NCBI GenBank assembly: GCA_016703265.1
Contig: JADJCK010000007.1
Coordinates: 124,001-188,000 of the forward strand
Direction: 5' to 3'
Length of the DNA stretch: 64,000 bases
Origin: a bacterium
Lineage (GTDB): Bacteria > Krumholzibacteriota > Krumholzibacteriia > LZORAL124-64-63
Shown here: positions 22,736-33,700 of the stretch, one piece after another
How positions within the stretch are numbered: the stretch's first letter is position 1
How the letters are laid out: the number at the start of each line of letters is the position of its first letter
Notes under the pieces: model-generated
What the model was told of the DNA's origin: nothing
What the model saw: only the letters and a program-made list of their open reading frames with translations
Database searches by the model: none
Position numbers and translations under genes: made by a program

Positions 22736-25204
22736 CTAGAACTGCAGCTGCGCGCGCAGCGTGACGACACGGGCCTTGGCAAGCTGGTCCTCGGCGTCGA
22801 GCGCCGTGGCCGTCGGATTGTCGAACAGCCAGCGCTGGCGGTACCACCAGCGGCCGGTCTGGCGACCTCCGTACGCAATCGAGTAGTCGATCGGGTCCAC
22901 ACCCCAGGCGGCGACCAGGTCGAGCTTGCGGATGGGCGTGTAGCGCACGCCGAGGAATGGTGCGAAGAAGTCGCGGTTCTCGTCCTCGGAGCCGGCGGCC
23001 TCGCGATGATAGTGGACCCAGCGCACGTCGGCGATCAGGCCGGTGCTGCGCGTCAGGTCGCGGTCGTAGCGCAGGATCAGTTCCAGCGTGCGGTCCCGCA
23101 GGCCGGCGATACCGTGGTCGATCCTCGCCAGGCCCCATTCCAGCTCGGCGTGTCCCCGCGGGTCGCTCGGCAGCCCGATGCCGGCGCGGCCGGCGAACCA
23201 GGCGCTGTCGCGGCGATGCGTGCCCAGGTTCGTGTCCGCGGGCGCGTCGCGACCGATGGCGGCATAGTCGAGTTCGACACTCGAACGGCGGATCCACAGC
23301 GATACGCTGCGTTCATCGCGACGCCAGTCGAGCGACAGTTCGGTGGAATCGAGCGTGGCCACCGCCGGGCTCGGCAACACCGTGTACTGGACCTGCTTGT
23401 TGGCGACGTCCTGAGCCAGGAACGAAATGGCCATCTCACGCTCGGCACCCGTGCCGCCGCTGGTGGCGTCCCACAGGTGGCGCAGCCGGCCGTCGAGGCC
23501 GTCGCGCGGGGTCCATGCGGCCTCGACCTGGAAGCGCACCTGGGTGCGGTCCAGGAAGGGCAGGCCCATCGCGCCGTTCGTGTTGTTCTGGCCGTACTGG
23601 TTGCCCGTCACGAACTGCTGCTTGCGGTCGATGGCCACGCCCTGCACGCCGAGCAGCCACGCTTCGCCGGTGCGATAGCGGGCGTCGAGACCCAGGTTGT
23701 AGACGTGGTTCTCGATCTCGTACCAGGTGCTGGAGTCGCCGGTGTTGGCGCGGTGTTCGTCGAGCACAGGAATGCCCGTCGAAGGCAGGCCCACCCGCGT
23801 GCCGAAGTCCATCCAGATGAGCCAGCGCTCGGCCCACAGCGGCACGCCCAGCTCGAAGTTGCCGTAGCGGCGCGACAGCCGCAGCCCGACGCGATCCTCG
23901 CCCGTGTTGTCGAACAGGTCGGGGTCGTTGTAGAAGTCGTGGTTGTGCACGTTCGCGAAGAACGCATCGACGTGGACCCCGGCCGGATCGGCCGCGAACA
24001 GGACGCCGGCGCTGCCCTTCCCGTAGGACAGGTGGTCATGCAGGATGGTGCCCGGGTGGTCCAGATCGCCTCCCATGCGCATGAGGTCGCCACCGGTAAA
24101 CGTCTCCTGGTTCCAGTAGGCCTTCATCATGAAGTTGGACGGGTGGACGGTCAGCGCCGCTTCGTCCAGGAAGGCCGCGATGTTGTTCTGGATGATGGCC
24201 TCGTCGGAGTCCAGGCGCAGCCGGACGCTCGAGTCCGTCAGGTCGGAAATCTTCGTCTCGAAGTTGAGGTCGACCGACTGCGAGGGGCGCTGCAGGCGGA
24301 AGCGCGCATCCGACCGCAGGTTCTTGGCGAACTCGAAGCGCGTCAGGTACCGGCCGCCCACGTAGACCTTCGGGTTGAGCGGGGTGTTGGATGCCGGGCG
24401 CGCGGAGTCGGCGACGGAGCCGGCCGCGACCAGCTTGCCGTCGGCGCCCACGGTCACCAGCGAGTTGGTGCCGCCGTAGGGGTCGGACTGCGTCTCCGGA
24501 TTCTCGGCGTCGGCGAACCAGGAGCCGTCGGCCACGAACTTGTACTCGTGCTTGCCCGCCGGCAGCGAATGGATGATGACCCAGTTGCCCTTGCCGTCGT
24601 TCGTCAGCGGCAACTGGTCGGCGTTCCAGCCGTTGAAGCTGCCGGCCAGGGTCACGCGCGCAGCGCCGGGGTTGTGGTAGGTGAACTGGATGCCGCCGTC
24701 GACGGCGCGCGGGGGGCCGACGGTGAACTTGGCAGGAGCCTTGGCGGCCGGCGCGTTGGCTGCGGCCGCCGGGGCCGCCGTGCCGGCTGCGGCCGGCGCC
24801 GTGGCGGCATCGGCGACCGGCTTGCCGTCGCTGCCCACGCTGACCAGCGAATTGCTGCCGCCGAACGGGTCGGCCTTGCGCCGGGCGTTGTCGGCGTCCT
24901 CCTGCCAGGCGCCGTCGACGACGAACTTGTATTCGTGGTCGCCGGGAGTCAGGGCGACGGTGGCGCTCCAGAGGCCGTCATCGCCGCGCACCAGAGGCTG
25001 CGCCGTGGCGTTCCAGCCGTTGAAGTCGCCGGCCACGAACACAGCCGCGGCCGCGGGGGCGCGACAGGTGAAGGTCACGCCGCCGTCGCCGGCGGTCACG
25101 GCGGCGCCTGCCGCCGCAGCTATCAGCACGGTCGTCGCCAAGACCAGGCAGGCAATGAGCGCCCGGTACAGGCGCGGGCTTCCCGTCATGCGATTCACTG
25201 TCAT
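22736..25204 (-). CDS. Outer-membrane beta-barrel with two N-terminal CBM48-type modules
   Basis: The protein has 822 residues. After a signal peptide (ALIACLVLATTVLIAAAAGAA), two E-set glycogen-binding modules occupy residues 42-123 (VAGDFNGWN, HEYKFVVDGAW, DPFGGSNSLV) and 170-253 (LAGSFNGWN, HEYKFVADGSW, DPYGGTNSLV), joined by an Ala/Pro linker. Residues 280-822 show repeated amphipathic strands rich in Arg, Trp and Tyr, ending TLRAQLQF with the C-terminal Phe typical of Bam-inserted barrels. An alpha-glucan-binding porin is inferred. ATG 25204 is chosen for GGGAG upstream and because the leader begins there. Gaps are 40 bases to the upstream gene and 11 bases to the downstream gene. Confidence 0.8.
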   Translation of the reverse strand: MTVNRMTGSPRLYRALIACLVLATTVLIAAAAGAAVTAGDGGVTFTCRAPAAAAVFVAGDFNGWNATAQPLVRGDDGLWSATVALTPGDHEYKFVVDGAWQEDADNARRKADPFGGSNSLVSVGSDGKPVADAATAPAAAGTAAPAAAANAPAAKAPAKFTVGPPRAVDGGIQFTYHNPGAARVTLAGSFNGWNADQLPLTNDGKGNWVIIHSLPAGKHEYKFVADGSWFADAENPETQSDPYGGTNSLVTVGADGKLVAAGSVADSARPASNTPLNPKVYVGGRYLTRFEFAKNLRSDARFRLQRPSQSVDLNFETKISDLTDSSVRLRLDSDEAIIQNNIAAFLDEAALTVHPSNFMMKAYWNQETFTGGDLMRMGGDLDHPGTILHDHLSYGKGSAGVLFAADPAGVHVDAFFANVHNHDFYNDPDLFDNTGEDRVGLRLSRRYGNFELGVPLWAERWLIWMDFGTRVGLPSTGIPVLDEHRANTGDSSTWYEIENHVYNLGLDARYRTGEAWLLGVQGVAIDRKQQFVTGNQYGQNNTNGAMGLPFLDRTQVRFQVEAAWTPRDGLDGRLRHLWDATSGGTGAEREMAISFLAQDVANKQVQYTVLPSPAVATLDSTELSLDWRRDERSVSLWIRRSSVELDYAAIGRDAPADTNLGTHRRDSAWFAGRAGIGLPSDPRGHAELEWGLARIDHGIAGLRDRTLELILRYDRDLTRSTGLIADVRWVHYHREAAGSEDENRDFFAPFLGVRYTPIRKLDLVAAWGVDPIDYSIAYGGRQTGRWWYRQRWLFDNPTATALDAEDQLAKARVVTLRAQLQF

Positions 25205-25244
25205 CGTCAGCTCCCTGGCGGGCGCCGGGGCCCGCCGCACGGCG

Positions 25245-26876
25245 TCAGAACCAGGCCTTCAGCAGCAGCTTGAACCGGTCGCGCAGGTTGTCGTTGTTGC
25301 TCTCGTTCACGAACCAGTCGGTATAGGCCAGGTTGTCGGACTGGCCAGGGTCACCGTATTCGAAATAGATCTCCGAGCCCCAGCCGATGTCGTACTTCAG
25401 CTGGGCGAACAGCGTGTTGCGCGCCTCGGTTTCCTCGTTGACGTTCATGGCGCGCAGGTAGCCCTTGAGGCGCTCGGTCAGGTTCACGTTCATGTCGAAG
25501 CCCATGGCCGTGACCTCGCGGAACGTGCCCTGGTCGTGGATGCGCGCCTGCAGGCGGATCTTGGCCAGGAAGTTCTCGACCGACACCTCGCCGAACCAGT
25601 CGGGATAGGTCGTGAAGGAGTTCACTTCCGTCGAGGCGTCGAAGCCATGCCACTGCTTGTAGGCGAAGCGCGCCTTGAAGCCCTTGACGAACTCCATGTA
25701 GAGCTCGCCGTACCATTCCGTGGCAGGGCGCAATCCGCCGCCGGGCTGGTCGGCCACGTGCTTGCGGTACTCGTCCCAGGCGACCTTGGCCGTCACGGCC
25801 TTGCGCGGCACCAGCCAGATACCCTCGACGTGTCGCTGCACGCGGTTGTAGCCGTCGCCGCCCTCGTCGAAGCGGCCCGCCATGTAGTCGCGGAAGTTCT
25901 CGCCGACATCGCGGTACCAGGTGTGCAGGGTGAGGGCGCCCATGTGGAGGTCGCGGGCCTCGAGGGCCAGCGCGGTGGCATCGCGTTGCGAATTGCCGAA
26001 CACCCGTTCGCCGTAGGGGCGGCGGCTGTAGGCGAACTCGCCGGTCCAGCGCGACTGCTCCAGGTTCAGCGGCCCGAGGCGCAGGCCGGGATGCACGAGG
26101 TTGCGCGGCACGAAGGCGAAGTCGGCCGAGTACACATCGTTGTGCATCAGCGAGGTCAGGTCGCGCCAGTTCTCCAGCGACGTGTCGGTCCAGTCCTTGC
26201 GCAGGAACATCGCACCGGATTCCAGCCGCCCGCCCCAGCCCTTGTGGCGCGCGCGGGCGATGATGGCGTTCTCGCCGCTGGGCACGTCCACGCCGGCGTC
26301 GCTGTAGGTGCCGCCGTTGTCGCTGACGATGACCGTGCCGCCGAGGTTGGGGACACCCAGGATGCCGCCGTCCCAGAAGTCGAAGCGTATTCCCTGTGCC
26401 TTGGGGCCCCAGTCGTCGTTCTTGAGCTTGCCGTCCTCGACCAGGCGCAGCAGCGGTTCGTCGTTGAGGTAGAAGCGGTTCTGCCGGTAGAAGAGATAGG
26501 CTTCGGATTTCTGCTGGCGCAGCTTCAGGTGCCCCTCGCCGTTGATCCAGCGCGGGCGGTAGTAGTCTATCTCGGGCGTACGGTCATCGTCGCGGTTCGA
26601 GCGCGCCCACCAGCGCGTGAAGATCTCGAACCGGTCGCTCGGGTTCGACAGGAACTTCAGTTCGGCGAAGTGCGTCGGCATGCCGTTGTCGCCGGGCGAA
26701 CCGACGTGCCAGCGCCCGTCGTTCTTTTGGGCGGCGATCTCCGCCTCGTAGTAGCCCTCGACACGCGTGGCGGCGCCTGCCGGCGCGGCGGCAAGCAGGC
26801 CCAGCATCAGGCCGGCCGCCAGGCGCCGGGCGCGCGGGCGCGACGGCAGGGGCTCAGGAGTGGGCATCAGGCGCAC
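25245..26876 (-). CDS. Outer-membrane beta-barrel protein, probable porin
   Basis: The 543-residue protein has a signal peptide (LAAGLMLGLLAAAPAGA). The rest consists of amphipathic strands such as THFAELKFLS, RFEIFTRWWARS, EAYLFYRQNRFYL, ARFAYKQWHGF, EIYFEYGDP, ending FKLLLKAWF with a C-terminal Phe. No enzymatic motif is present. The start is GTG with GAGGA upstream, two bases after the stop of the PorV-like gene; an ATG three codons downstream would put that GAGGA too far away. Strand style and length match the barrel part of the CBM-barrel encoded next, so the two may be paralogous porins, one without binding modules. The substrate is not readable from sequence. Confidence 0.75.
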   Translation of the reverse strand: MRLMPTPEPLPSRPRARRLAAGLMLGLLAAAPAGAATRVEGYYEAEIAAQKNDGRWHVGSPGDNGMPTHFAELKFLSNPSDRFEIFTRWWARSNRDDDRTPEIDYYRPRWINGEGHLKLRQQKSEAYLFYRQNRFYLNDEPLLRLVEDGKLKNDDWGPKAQGIRFDFWDGGILGVPNLGGTVIVSDNGGTYSDAGVDVPSGENAIIARARHKGWGGRLESGAMFLRKDWTDTSLENWRDLTSLMHNDVYSADFAFVPRNLVHPGLRLGPLNLEQSRWTGEFAYSRRPYGERVFGNSQRDATALALEARDLHMGALTLHTWYRDVGENFRDYMAGRFDEGGDGYNRVQRHVEGIWLVPRKAVTAKVAWDEYRKHVADQPGGGLRPATEWYGELYMEFVKGFKARFAYKQWHGFDASTEVNSFTTYPDWFGEVSVENFLAKIRLQARIHDQGTFREVTAMGFDMNVNLTERLKGYLRAMNVNEETEARNTLFAQLKYDIGWGSEIYFEYGDPGQSDNLAYTDWFVNESNNDNLRDRFKLLLKAWF

Positions 26877-26878
26877 GT

Positions 26879-27775
26879 TCAGTTCCTCACGGTGAAGGAC
26901 AGCATGTAGACATTGCCCAGCTTGCGGTCGGTCTGCACGCAGAAATCGGCTTCCCAGTGCTTGTCCTGCAGGCCGGCGCCCATCGTGACCAGCCCGCGGT
27001 CGAGACCGGAGCGAAGTACCAGGGCGTCGAAGAACCAGATCTCGGCGCCACCGTGAATGACGACGTTCTCGACCTGGCCGTCACGGTTCCTTGCGTCGGC
27101 CGTCACCAGGAGCGTGTCGCGGAACAGCCAGCTGCCGCCGGCGGCCCATTCGGTGAAGACCGGGTCGGGATCCGAGGTGTTGTCCAGCAGTTGCAGCTCG
27201 GTCTGGTGCAGGTTGTACACCGTCGCGCCGAGCGTCCAGGCCCCGCCGCTGTCGTAGAGCAGGCCCAGGTCGGCCGAGAAGCCCTGGTCGCCGCCGTTGT
27301 AGTTGGGGTCGTTGTAACGCTCGTAGCCGGGCGCCGAGAGCAGGAACATCTTGCCCGAAACCCCGACCGACAAGCCGGGCAGGAACGGCAGGGCGCGGGC
27401 TGCGGACAGGTTGATCGTGTCCTCGTAATAGAGGCGCGGGATGCCGAGCCGGACCCAGCTGGCGCCGAAATGCCAGGCGCCCCAGCTCGGCAGCTCGGCC
27501 GCCAGGCAATCGTGCCGGAGTTCGGCGTCGTCGTACATCCAGGCGCGGGTGGCCATCAGGGCGACGCGGTTGCTGCGCGTCAGGCCTGCGGGGTTCCAGA
27601 AGACGGCGTTGGCATCGTCGGCCAGCGAGACGAACGCCGAGCCCATGGCCCGGGGCCGGGCGCCGGTCCCGAGGAACCGGAAGTCGGCGCGGGCTTCGGC
27701 GGCGGCGCCCACCACGAGGGCCGCCAGGGCCGCCGCGGCCCAGTGCCGCGCTGCTTGCAGGTGCGCGCGCCTCAT
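26879..27775 (-). CDS. PorV/PorQ-like outer-membrane protein
   Basis: This 298-residue protein has a signal peptide ending near AEARA. It then carries the hallmark GTGARPRAMGSAFVSLADD...FWNPAGL segment of the PorV/PorQ/UPF0164 group, which are FadL-like barrels. In Bacteroidetes PorV carries C-terminally sorted proteins in type IX secretion, whereas relatives in other phyla have unknown roles. Here it directly follows, with an ATGA overlap, the gene for a 2001-residue protein that ends in a type IX-style module, which fits such a partnership. No other secretion-system component (PorL, PorM, SprA) is in the window. Confidence 0.75.
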   Translation of the reverse strand: MRRAHLQAARHWAAAALAALVVGAAAEARADFRFLGTGARPRAMGSAFVSLADDANAVFWNPAGLTRSNRVALMATRAWMYDDAELRHDCLAAELPSWGAWHFGASWVRLGIPRLYYEDTINLSAARALPFLPGLSVGVSGKMFLLSAPGYERYNDPNYNGGDQGFSADLGLLYDSGGAWTLGATVYNLHQTELQLLDNTSDPDPVFTEWAAGGSWLFRDTLLVTADARNRDGQVENVVIHGGAEIWFFDALVLRSGLDRGLVTMGAGLQDKHWEADFCVQTDRKLGNVYMLSFTVRN

Positions 27776-30700
27776 CGGATCACCGCCACGGAATGGTTGC
27801 TGCGTATGGTTCGCGTGCCGCCGGCCTGGTTGTAGGTCGCGATCACGCGCAGGATGTAGATCCCGTACGGCACGTAATCCCCGCTCGCGGTGCGGCCGTC
27901 CCAGATGAGACCGGCCACGCGGCGCGGCGTCGGATCGTTCAGGTCGGCGCCCGCGAAGGGGAAGTTCTCGGTCATGAGGTTGCGGCGCACGCCGGTGATG
28001 TCGTAGATCTCGACGGTCACCGTGGCTTCGCGGCTCAGGTAGAAGCTGATGTTCGTCTCGTCGTAGAGGCCGTCGCCGTTCGGCGAGAACGGGTTAGGCG
28101 AGACGGTGAGGCCGGACAGCACCTCGTCGGAGACGGCGGCCACGGCTTCGGTCAGGAAGAGCCCATACGTCCCGGCGCGGCTGATCGTGGCCGTCACGTT
28201 GTTGCCGGTCGACGTCACGTTGCCGCCGACCAGGATCCAGCGTCCGGCAACCTCGTTGTACTGGTACATCGCCACGAGCTGCTCGTCGGCGCCGGCCGGG
28301 AGCCAGGCCTGCGGGTAGTGCAGGCTCAGCTCCAGCGTACCCGGTACGTCGCCGTCGTAGGGCAGGCGTCCGCCGAGGGAGTCGGTGGTCGCGAGAGTGA
28401 CGCCGCGATAGACGCCCAGCGCCCGCCCGGTCGGGACGACCGGGGCCGAGCCGAGGCCCGCAGGCGCGGAGCAGATGTCCCATTCCAGCGCGATGCGCGA
28501 ACCCATCGTGTCGGCCGCGACGGCCCCTCCCGTCCAGGCCTGGGCCAGGTGGCGGGCCACGAGCTGCGACCGCAGGCGCTCCGACAACTTCAACTGCGAG
28601 CCGTCGACCTGCAGGAGCGAGATGTTCTCGCCGTCCAGGGCCTTCGCCTGCAGGCGGCAGGTCGCTGTCGGCAGGATCTGCAGCGTCGTCACCGGCGAAA
28701 CCGTCTCGATATTGCCCGCCACGGGAACGTTCGGGTCGTCGGCCATGATCTCGAACTCAAGATACCGCGTCGAATCGATGGGCGAGGCCAGGAGCGAGTC
28801 GAGGAAGCTCGGCAGCACGTCCACCACCCAGACATCGTTGCCGAGGTAGCCCAGGGGAACGGTGCGCTGCCAGCCTTCGCCGGCGAAATTCGTGGCGCGG
28901 TAGCGGAACTCGGCGCGCTCGACGCGGTCGTCGTCGGTGATGCGGAAGGCCAGCGAAAGGGGTGCACCTTCGAGCGGCGCCACCGTCGTGACGACCGATC
29001 CCCTGCCGCCGGTGTCGATGACGGGCGGGCCCGTGTCCTCGAACCGGGACATCTCGATGGCCACCGGTGTCAGGCCGTCGGCCAGGCGGTCCAGCGCCTG
29101 CTGTGACTCGTAGTCGAGGATCTCTTCCTGCGTCAGGCCCGGCGAGCGTCCGGTGCCGGTCACCAGCAGCAGGTCGACGAGGTTGGCGTCACGGTCGGTG
29201 TTCTGGCCGCCGCCGAAGTTCCACTCGCTGCGGCCCTCGTTGACCCAGCGGATGCCGCCAAGCACTTCCTCGCCGCCGAAGTCGTGGCTCGCCATGCAGA
29301 CGGCGATGTCCCACGACCGGATCGCCTCGGGGGTCGGGTCGCCGAGCGCGGCCTTCGACACCAGTGCTGTCACCGTGTTGGCGGAGGGATCGCCGAGCAG
29401 CAGGATCTCCTTGTCGGTGCGCAACGCGTTCGCGCGCCAGGAATCGAGCGTGTTCTGGCTGCGCGAGGGGATCAGCGCCTTGTACCAGCCGTCCATGATA
29501 ATGGCGAAGTCCCAGGCGTCCCACGGCTGGAACGCGGCGCCGCGGTTGGGCAGGCTGGCGGTGGCCCCGCCCGGTCCACTGTCGATCAGGATATCGATCT
29601 TCTCGATGTTCAACTCGGCGTAGAGCGGGCTCCAGTCGGCCATGCCCGGATCGTTCGGGTCGGGGAAGTCGGCCAGTGTGACCTGGAAGGCGATCATCGG
29701 CACCGACTCGCCGCCCACCACGGCGACCGTCTCGAACACGGTCAGCCCCGTCAGGTCGAAGCCGCCCGGCGCGAACGCGATGTTGGTCGGGTAGGTCACG
29801 TACTTGCGCTGGCTGCCCGGCTGGTTGGGTCCGTGGTCGTCACCGACAGCGTCGGTGACCTGGATGATCGGTTCGACGATGGCCGTCACGTTGATCGTCA
29901 CCGTGGCGCTGGCGGCCAGGGCATTGCCGGCATCCCATGCGCTCAGGATCAGGTCCTGCGAGCCGCCGGGGTTGCCGACCGGCACGAGCACCGAGTTGCT
30001 GAAGCGCCCGTCGCCGGCCGTGGCGTCGCCGTGTCCCGTCTGGCCGTCGTCATAGAGGCGAACCGCGTCGCCGCCGCCCATGGCCGAGAGGTCGGCCAGC
30101 ACGTCGCCGATGCCGTCGCCGGCGTCGGTCACCAGCATCGAGACCGTGAGAAGTTCACCGGCGGTCGGCTCGAGCGGGGTCGCCGTCGCTTCCGCCAGTG
30201 TCGGCGGCGTGGGGAAGTCCTTCTTGACCACGTAGGTCGGCCCCCACGCGTGCAGCACCGAGGGCCCGAGCGCGGTTTCCCAGTCGCCCGGGGCCGGGTC
30301 GTTGTAGTCGAAGGTCAGGTTCAACGTCGAGTCCTGGGGCGCCGAGTCGAAGGCGGCGCGCTTCACGCCATCCTCCTGCGTGAGGTAGAGCTCCAGGCGC
30401 AGCGAGTCGGGGGCGCCGCCGAACGGCTCCCAGGGCACGCGGATGAGCACGCGATCAGCCAGCTTGCGCACCCATGTGGGCTGGATGTTCCAGCCGGCGC
30501 TCGGGTCGTAGGCACCGGTCTCCTCGTTCCACCATTCCCAGCGCGACTGCGCGGGGTTCCAGCGCCGGAAGTCGCCGTAGTCGTTGGCCGAGTACTTGCT
30601 TGTCAGCGCGAAATCGGGCTTCTGGGTGTGCGAGTAGCTGACCGGCATCACGAACGGGTCGATGGTGCCGCCGGCCGCGTCGAACCCGGTCTCGATGATC

Positions 30701-33700
30701 ACGTGCAACTGCAGGCCGTTCCAGGCGCTGACGAACGGGATCTCGAGGTTCAGGGCGGTCGGGTCGTTGTCGACCACCAGCGCGGTCAGGTCGGTCGTGT
30801 CGAAGGTGCGGCGTCCGACCGGTTCGTCGGGCCAGGCGGCGTCGGGGATCACGGCGACGTCGCGCAACTGCAGGCCGGTGTCGGCCGGGGTCAGCCCGCT
30901 GCCGGAAGCGGACAGCGTGACGAAGCCCGCAATGCCTGTGGGCACGAACGTCCCGATGGCCCGGCCGTCGATGCCGGTGACCGCCGTGGCCGGGGCGAAG
31001 CCGCCGCGCGCGCCCGGGTCGGCGCTGAATTCCGCCACCAGGCCCGGTTCGGCGGTGTCGTTGCCCCAGGTGTCGATGGGCAGGGCGGTGACCGCCAGCG
31101 GCGACTCCAGGTCGCTGATGGCTGCGGGCAGCGACAGGCGCCAGCCGGCCGTGGCGCCCGGTGTCACGGTCACCGGCAGGTGATCCAGCCCGCTGTCCAG
31201 CGTGTTGCCGCGCACTTCCAGCGCGCGACCTTCGACCACGACCGATGCGGTCACGTGCAGGGGCCCGGCGCCGAAGGCCGACAGCACGGCGGTGGCCCGG
31301 CCTTCTCCGTTGGTCAGCACCGTGGCCGATTCGAACTGGCCCGAACCGGCCAGGCCGGCGGCCAGCGCGAACGAGACCGGCACGTCCGGCAGCAGGCTGA
31401 GATTGCGCGCCGAGTCGTAGAGCTGGGCCTCGATGCGCAGCGTGTCGACGCCGCCGGCGACCAGCGTGTCGCGGAAGGCGGTCAACACCACCGTCACCGG
31501 CTGCGGATCCTGGAAGGCGACGATGATGCGCCCGGCGATCGGTGCCTTGGCCGGCTGGGCCAGGTAAACGCGCAGCACCTCGACGGAGGTGTTGCTCATC
31601 CAGAACTGGGCGCGGGCCGCCGTGAACGAAACGACCGAATCGACCTCGGCCTGGGTCGGGCCGCTGTAGAAGACAGGCGTGCCGGTCGGGGGTGAAAGGT
31701 CATCCATCTTGCGGGCCGAGAGGCGGAAACCCGACAGGCGGCCTTCGATGTCGTACAGGTCGTCGAGGCCGGCGTCGTCACGCGCCGCCAGCAGTACCCG
31801 GGTCGACGTGAAAGGATCCTCGCCGGGCTGGTAGTAGGTGGCGCGCACTTCGGGCAGTTCGTTGCCGGGTTCGTCAACGATCACCAGGTGGGTGGCCCGC
31901 ACCGCGGACAGGCCCAGGTCGCCCAGCGAGGTATCCTCGGGGCTGATGTTGAAGTTCACCGTGCGCGGCACATATCCGGTCGCTTGCAGTTCCAGGCGGA
32001 AGGCCCCGGGCTCGAGGAAGAACGCGAACGTGTCGCCGGCGGCGTCGAAGAACAGCGAGTCGCGCTTGACGCCACGGCTGTCCCACAACCGCCCGATGCC
32101 ATCGGCGTCGGGCCCGTCGAGGGCGATCGCGCCGCGGACCCGCGCCTTGAGGCTGAGGGCGAAGGCAAGGCCGGTCACGTCCTGGCCGGCGATGACGGTG
32201 AAGGTGGTATCGACCTCGACGTACACGGGCGGCAAGGTCTCGGTCCGCAGGTTGTACGTGCCGCCCACCGGTGTGAAGAACTCGAAGTCGCCGCCGGTGG
32301 AGGCGAAGCCGTCCAGCCCCAGTTCGGTGCCGTCACTGTCGCTGAACCAGATCGTGCCCGGCTTGCCGAGCCCGCCGACCAGTTCGGCGAAACCGATCGA
32401 ACCGGCGATGCGCGTCTGGCGGACCAGGGCCAGGTCGGCACCGACATAGTCCACACCGGTCGTCACGCTGACCGGCAGTTCGAGCGGCAGGTAGGTGGCC
32501 GCGGTGGCCGCCAGCGTGAAGTCGCCGCCGGCCTCGACATAGAAGACGAACGGGCCGCCGGCCGCCGTGAAGGCCTGCGTGCCGAGGACGGTGCCGCCGG
32601 CACCGCGAAGCTCGACCGCTCCCGCACCGCCGGGGCCCGAGGCGAAGGAGACCGTACCGCGGATGGCTGTCGCCTTCACCAGGGTCTGGTCGATGCCCGT
32701 CACGGTCTCGCCGGCAACCACCACAACCGTGTCCACATCGGCGAAGTACCCGGTCGCGCTGGTCGTCACGTGGTAGGTGCCGGCCGGCAGGCGCGGCAGC
32801 GTCCAGGTGCGAACGCCGGCAGCGGTCGTCACGCTGCTGAGCGGTGCCCCGGGCTCGCGGCCCGCGAAGCCGGTGAGTTCGGCGGTGATCGTCAGTGGCG
32901 AGGTGCCATCGTCGAGCGGCAACGTGGCCGTGCCGGCGATGGAGGCGTTGGCGGCGTCGGGCGTGCCGTTGCCGTCGATGTCGATGACCGAGGCGTGCAG
33001 GGCGGTCACCGCGACGGCGCCGGTGCCGCCGTCGAAGCCGGTGTTGTTGGGAGCCGGGTCGATGCCGTTGCGCGTGGCGTCGTTGCGTCCGATGAAGGCG
33101 AAGGCCTTGATCACGGCGTTGGTCGGCACGCCGCCGGCCAGGTCGGGATAGAGCACGGTCCAGGGGATGGCGATCTCGCCGTTCAGCCAGAACGGGAACT
33201 GCACCTTCTCCTGGGCGACGGTTCCCGTGTTGGAGGCCTGCGCCGTCGTGATCGAACTGGTCACCGGCAGCACGGAGCCGTCGCTGCCCGTGACGCGGAA
33301 GGCGCGCGGCTTGCCGCCGGGGAAGGCGTCGGCCACGGCCCGGCCGACCAGGAAGTCGATGTGGTGGCCTGCCGGCAATGAGACGTTGGCCGGGAGCGAG
33401 TCCAATTCGGCCGCATTCACCGGGCCGATGCCGCGGTCGAGGTCCAGGTACACGCTCAGCGCCTCGTCGACGCCGAAGTCCTGGTAGGTCAGGCCGAGGT
33501 AGAGGTTCGTCGCATCCCACGTCAGCCACACGCGGCGCACGTTGGCCGTGCGCGTGGTGATGTCGTCGGCCTGGTCAACCACCACCCGGTCGGCCGCATC
33601 CCAGTCGGTGCCGTTTCCGGTGATGACGCCGTCGATGGTCGGCGTGTGGAAGGGAACGGCCCGCGCTCCGGGGGCGGCCAGGACGGCCAGCACGAGGACG

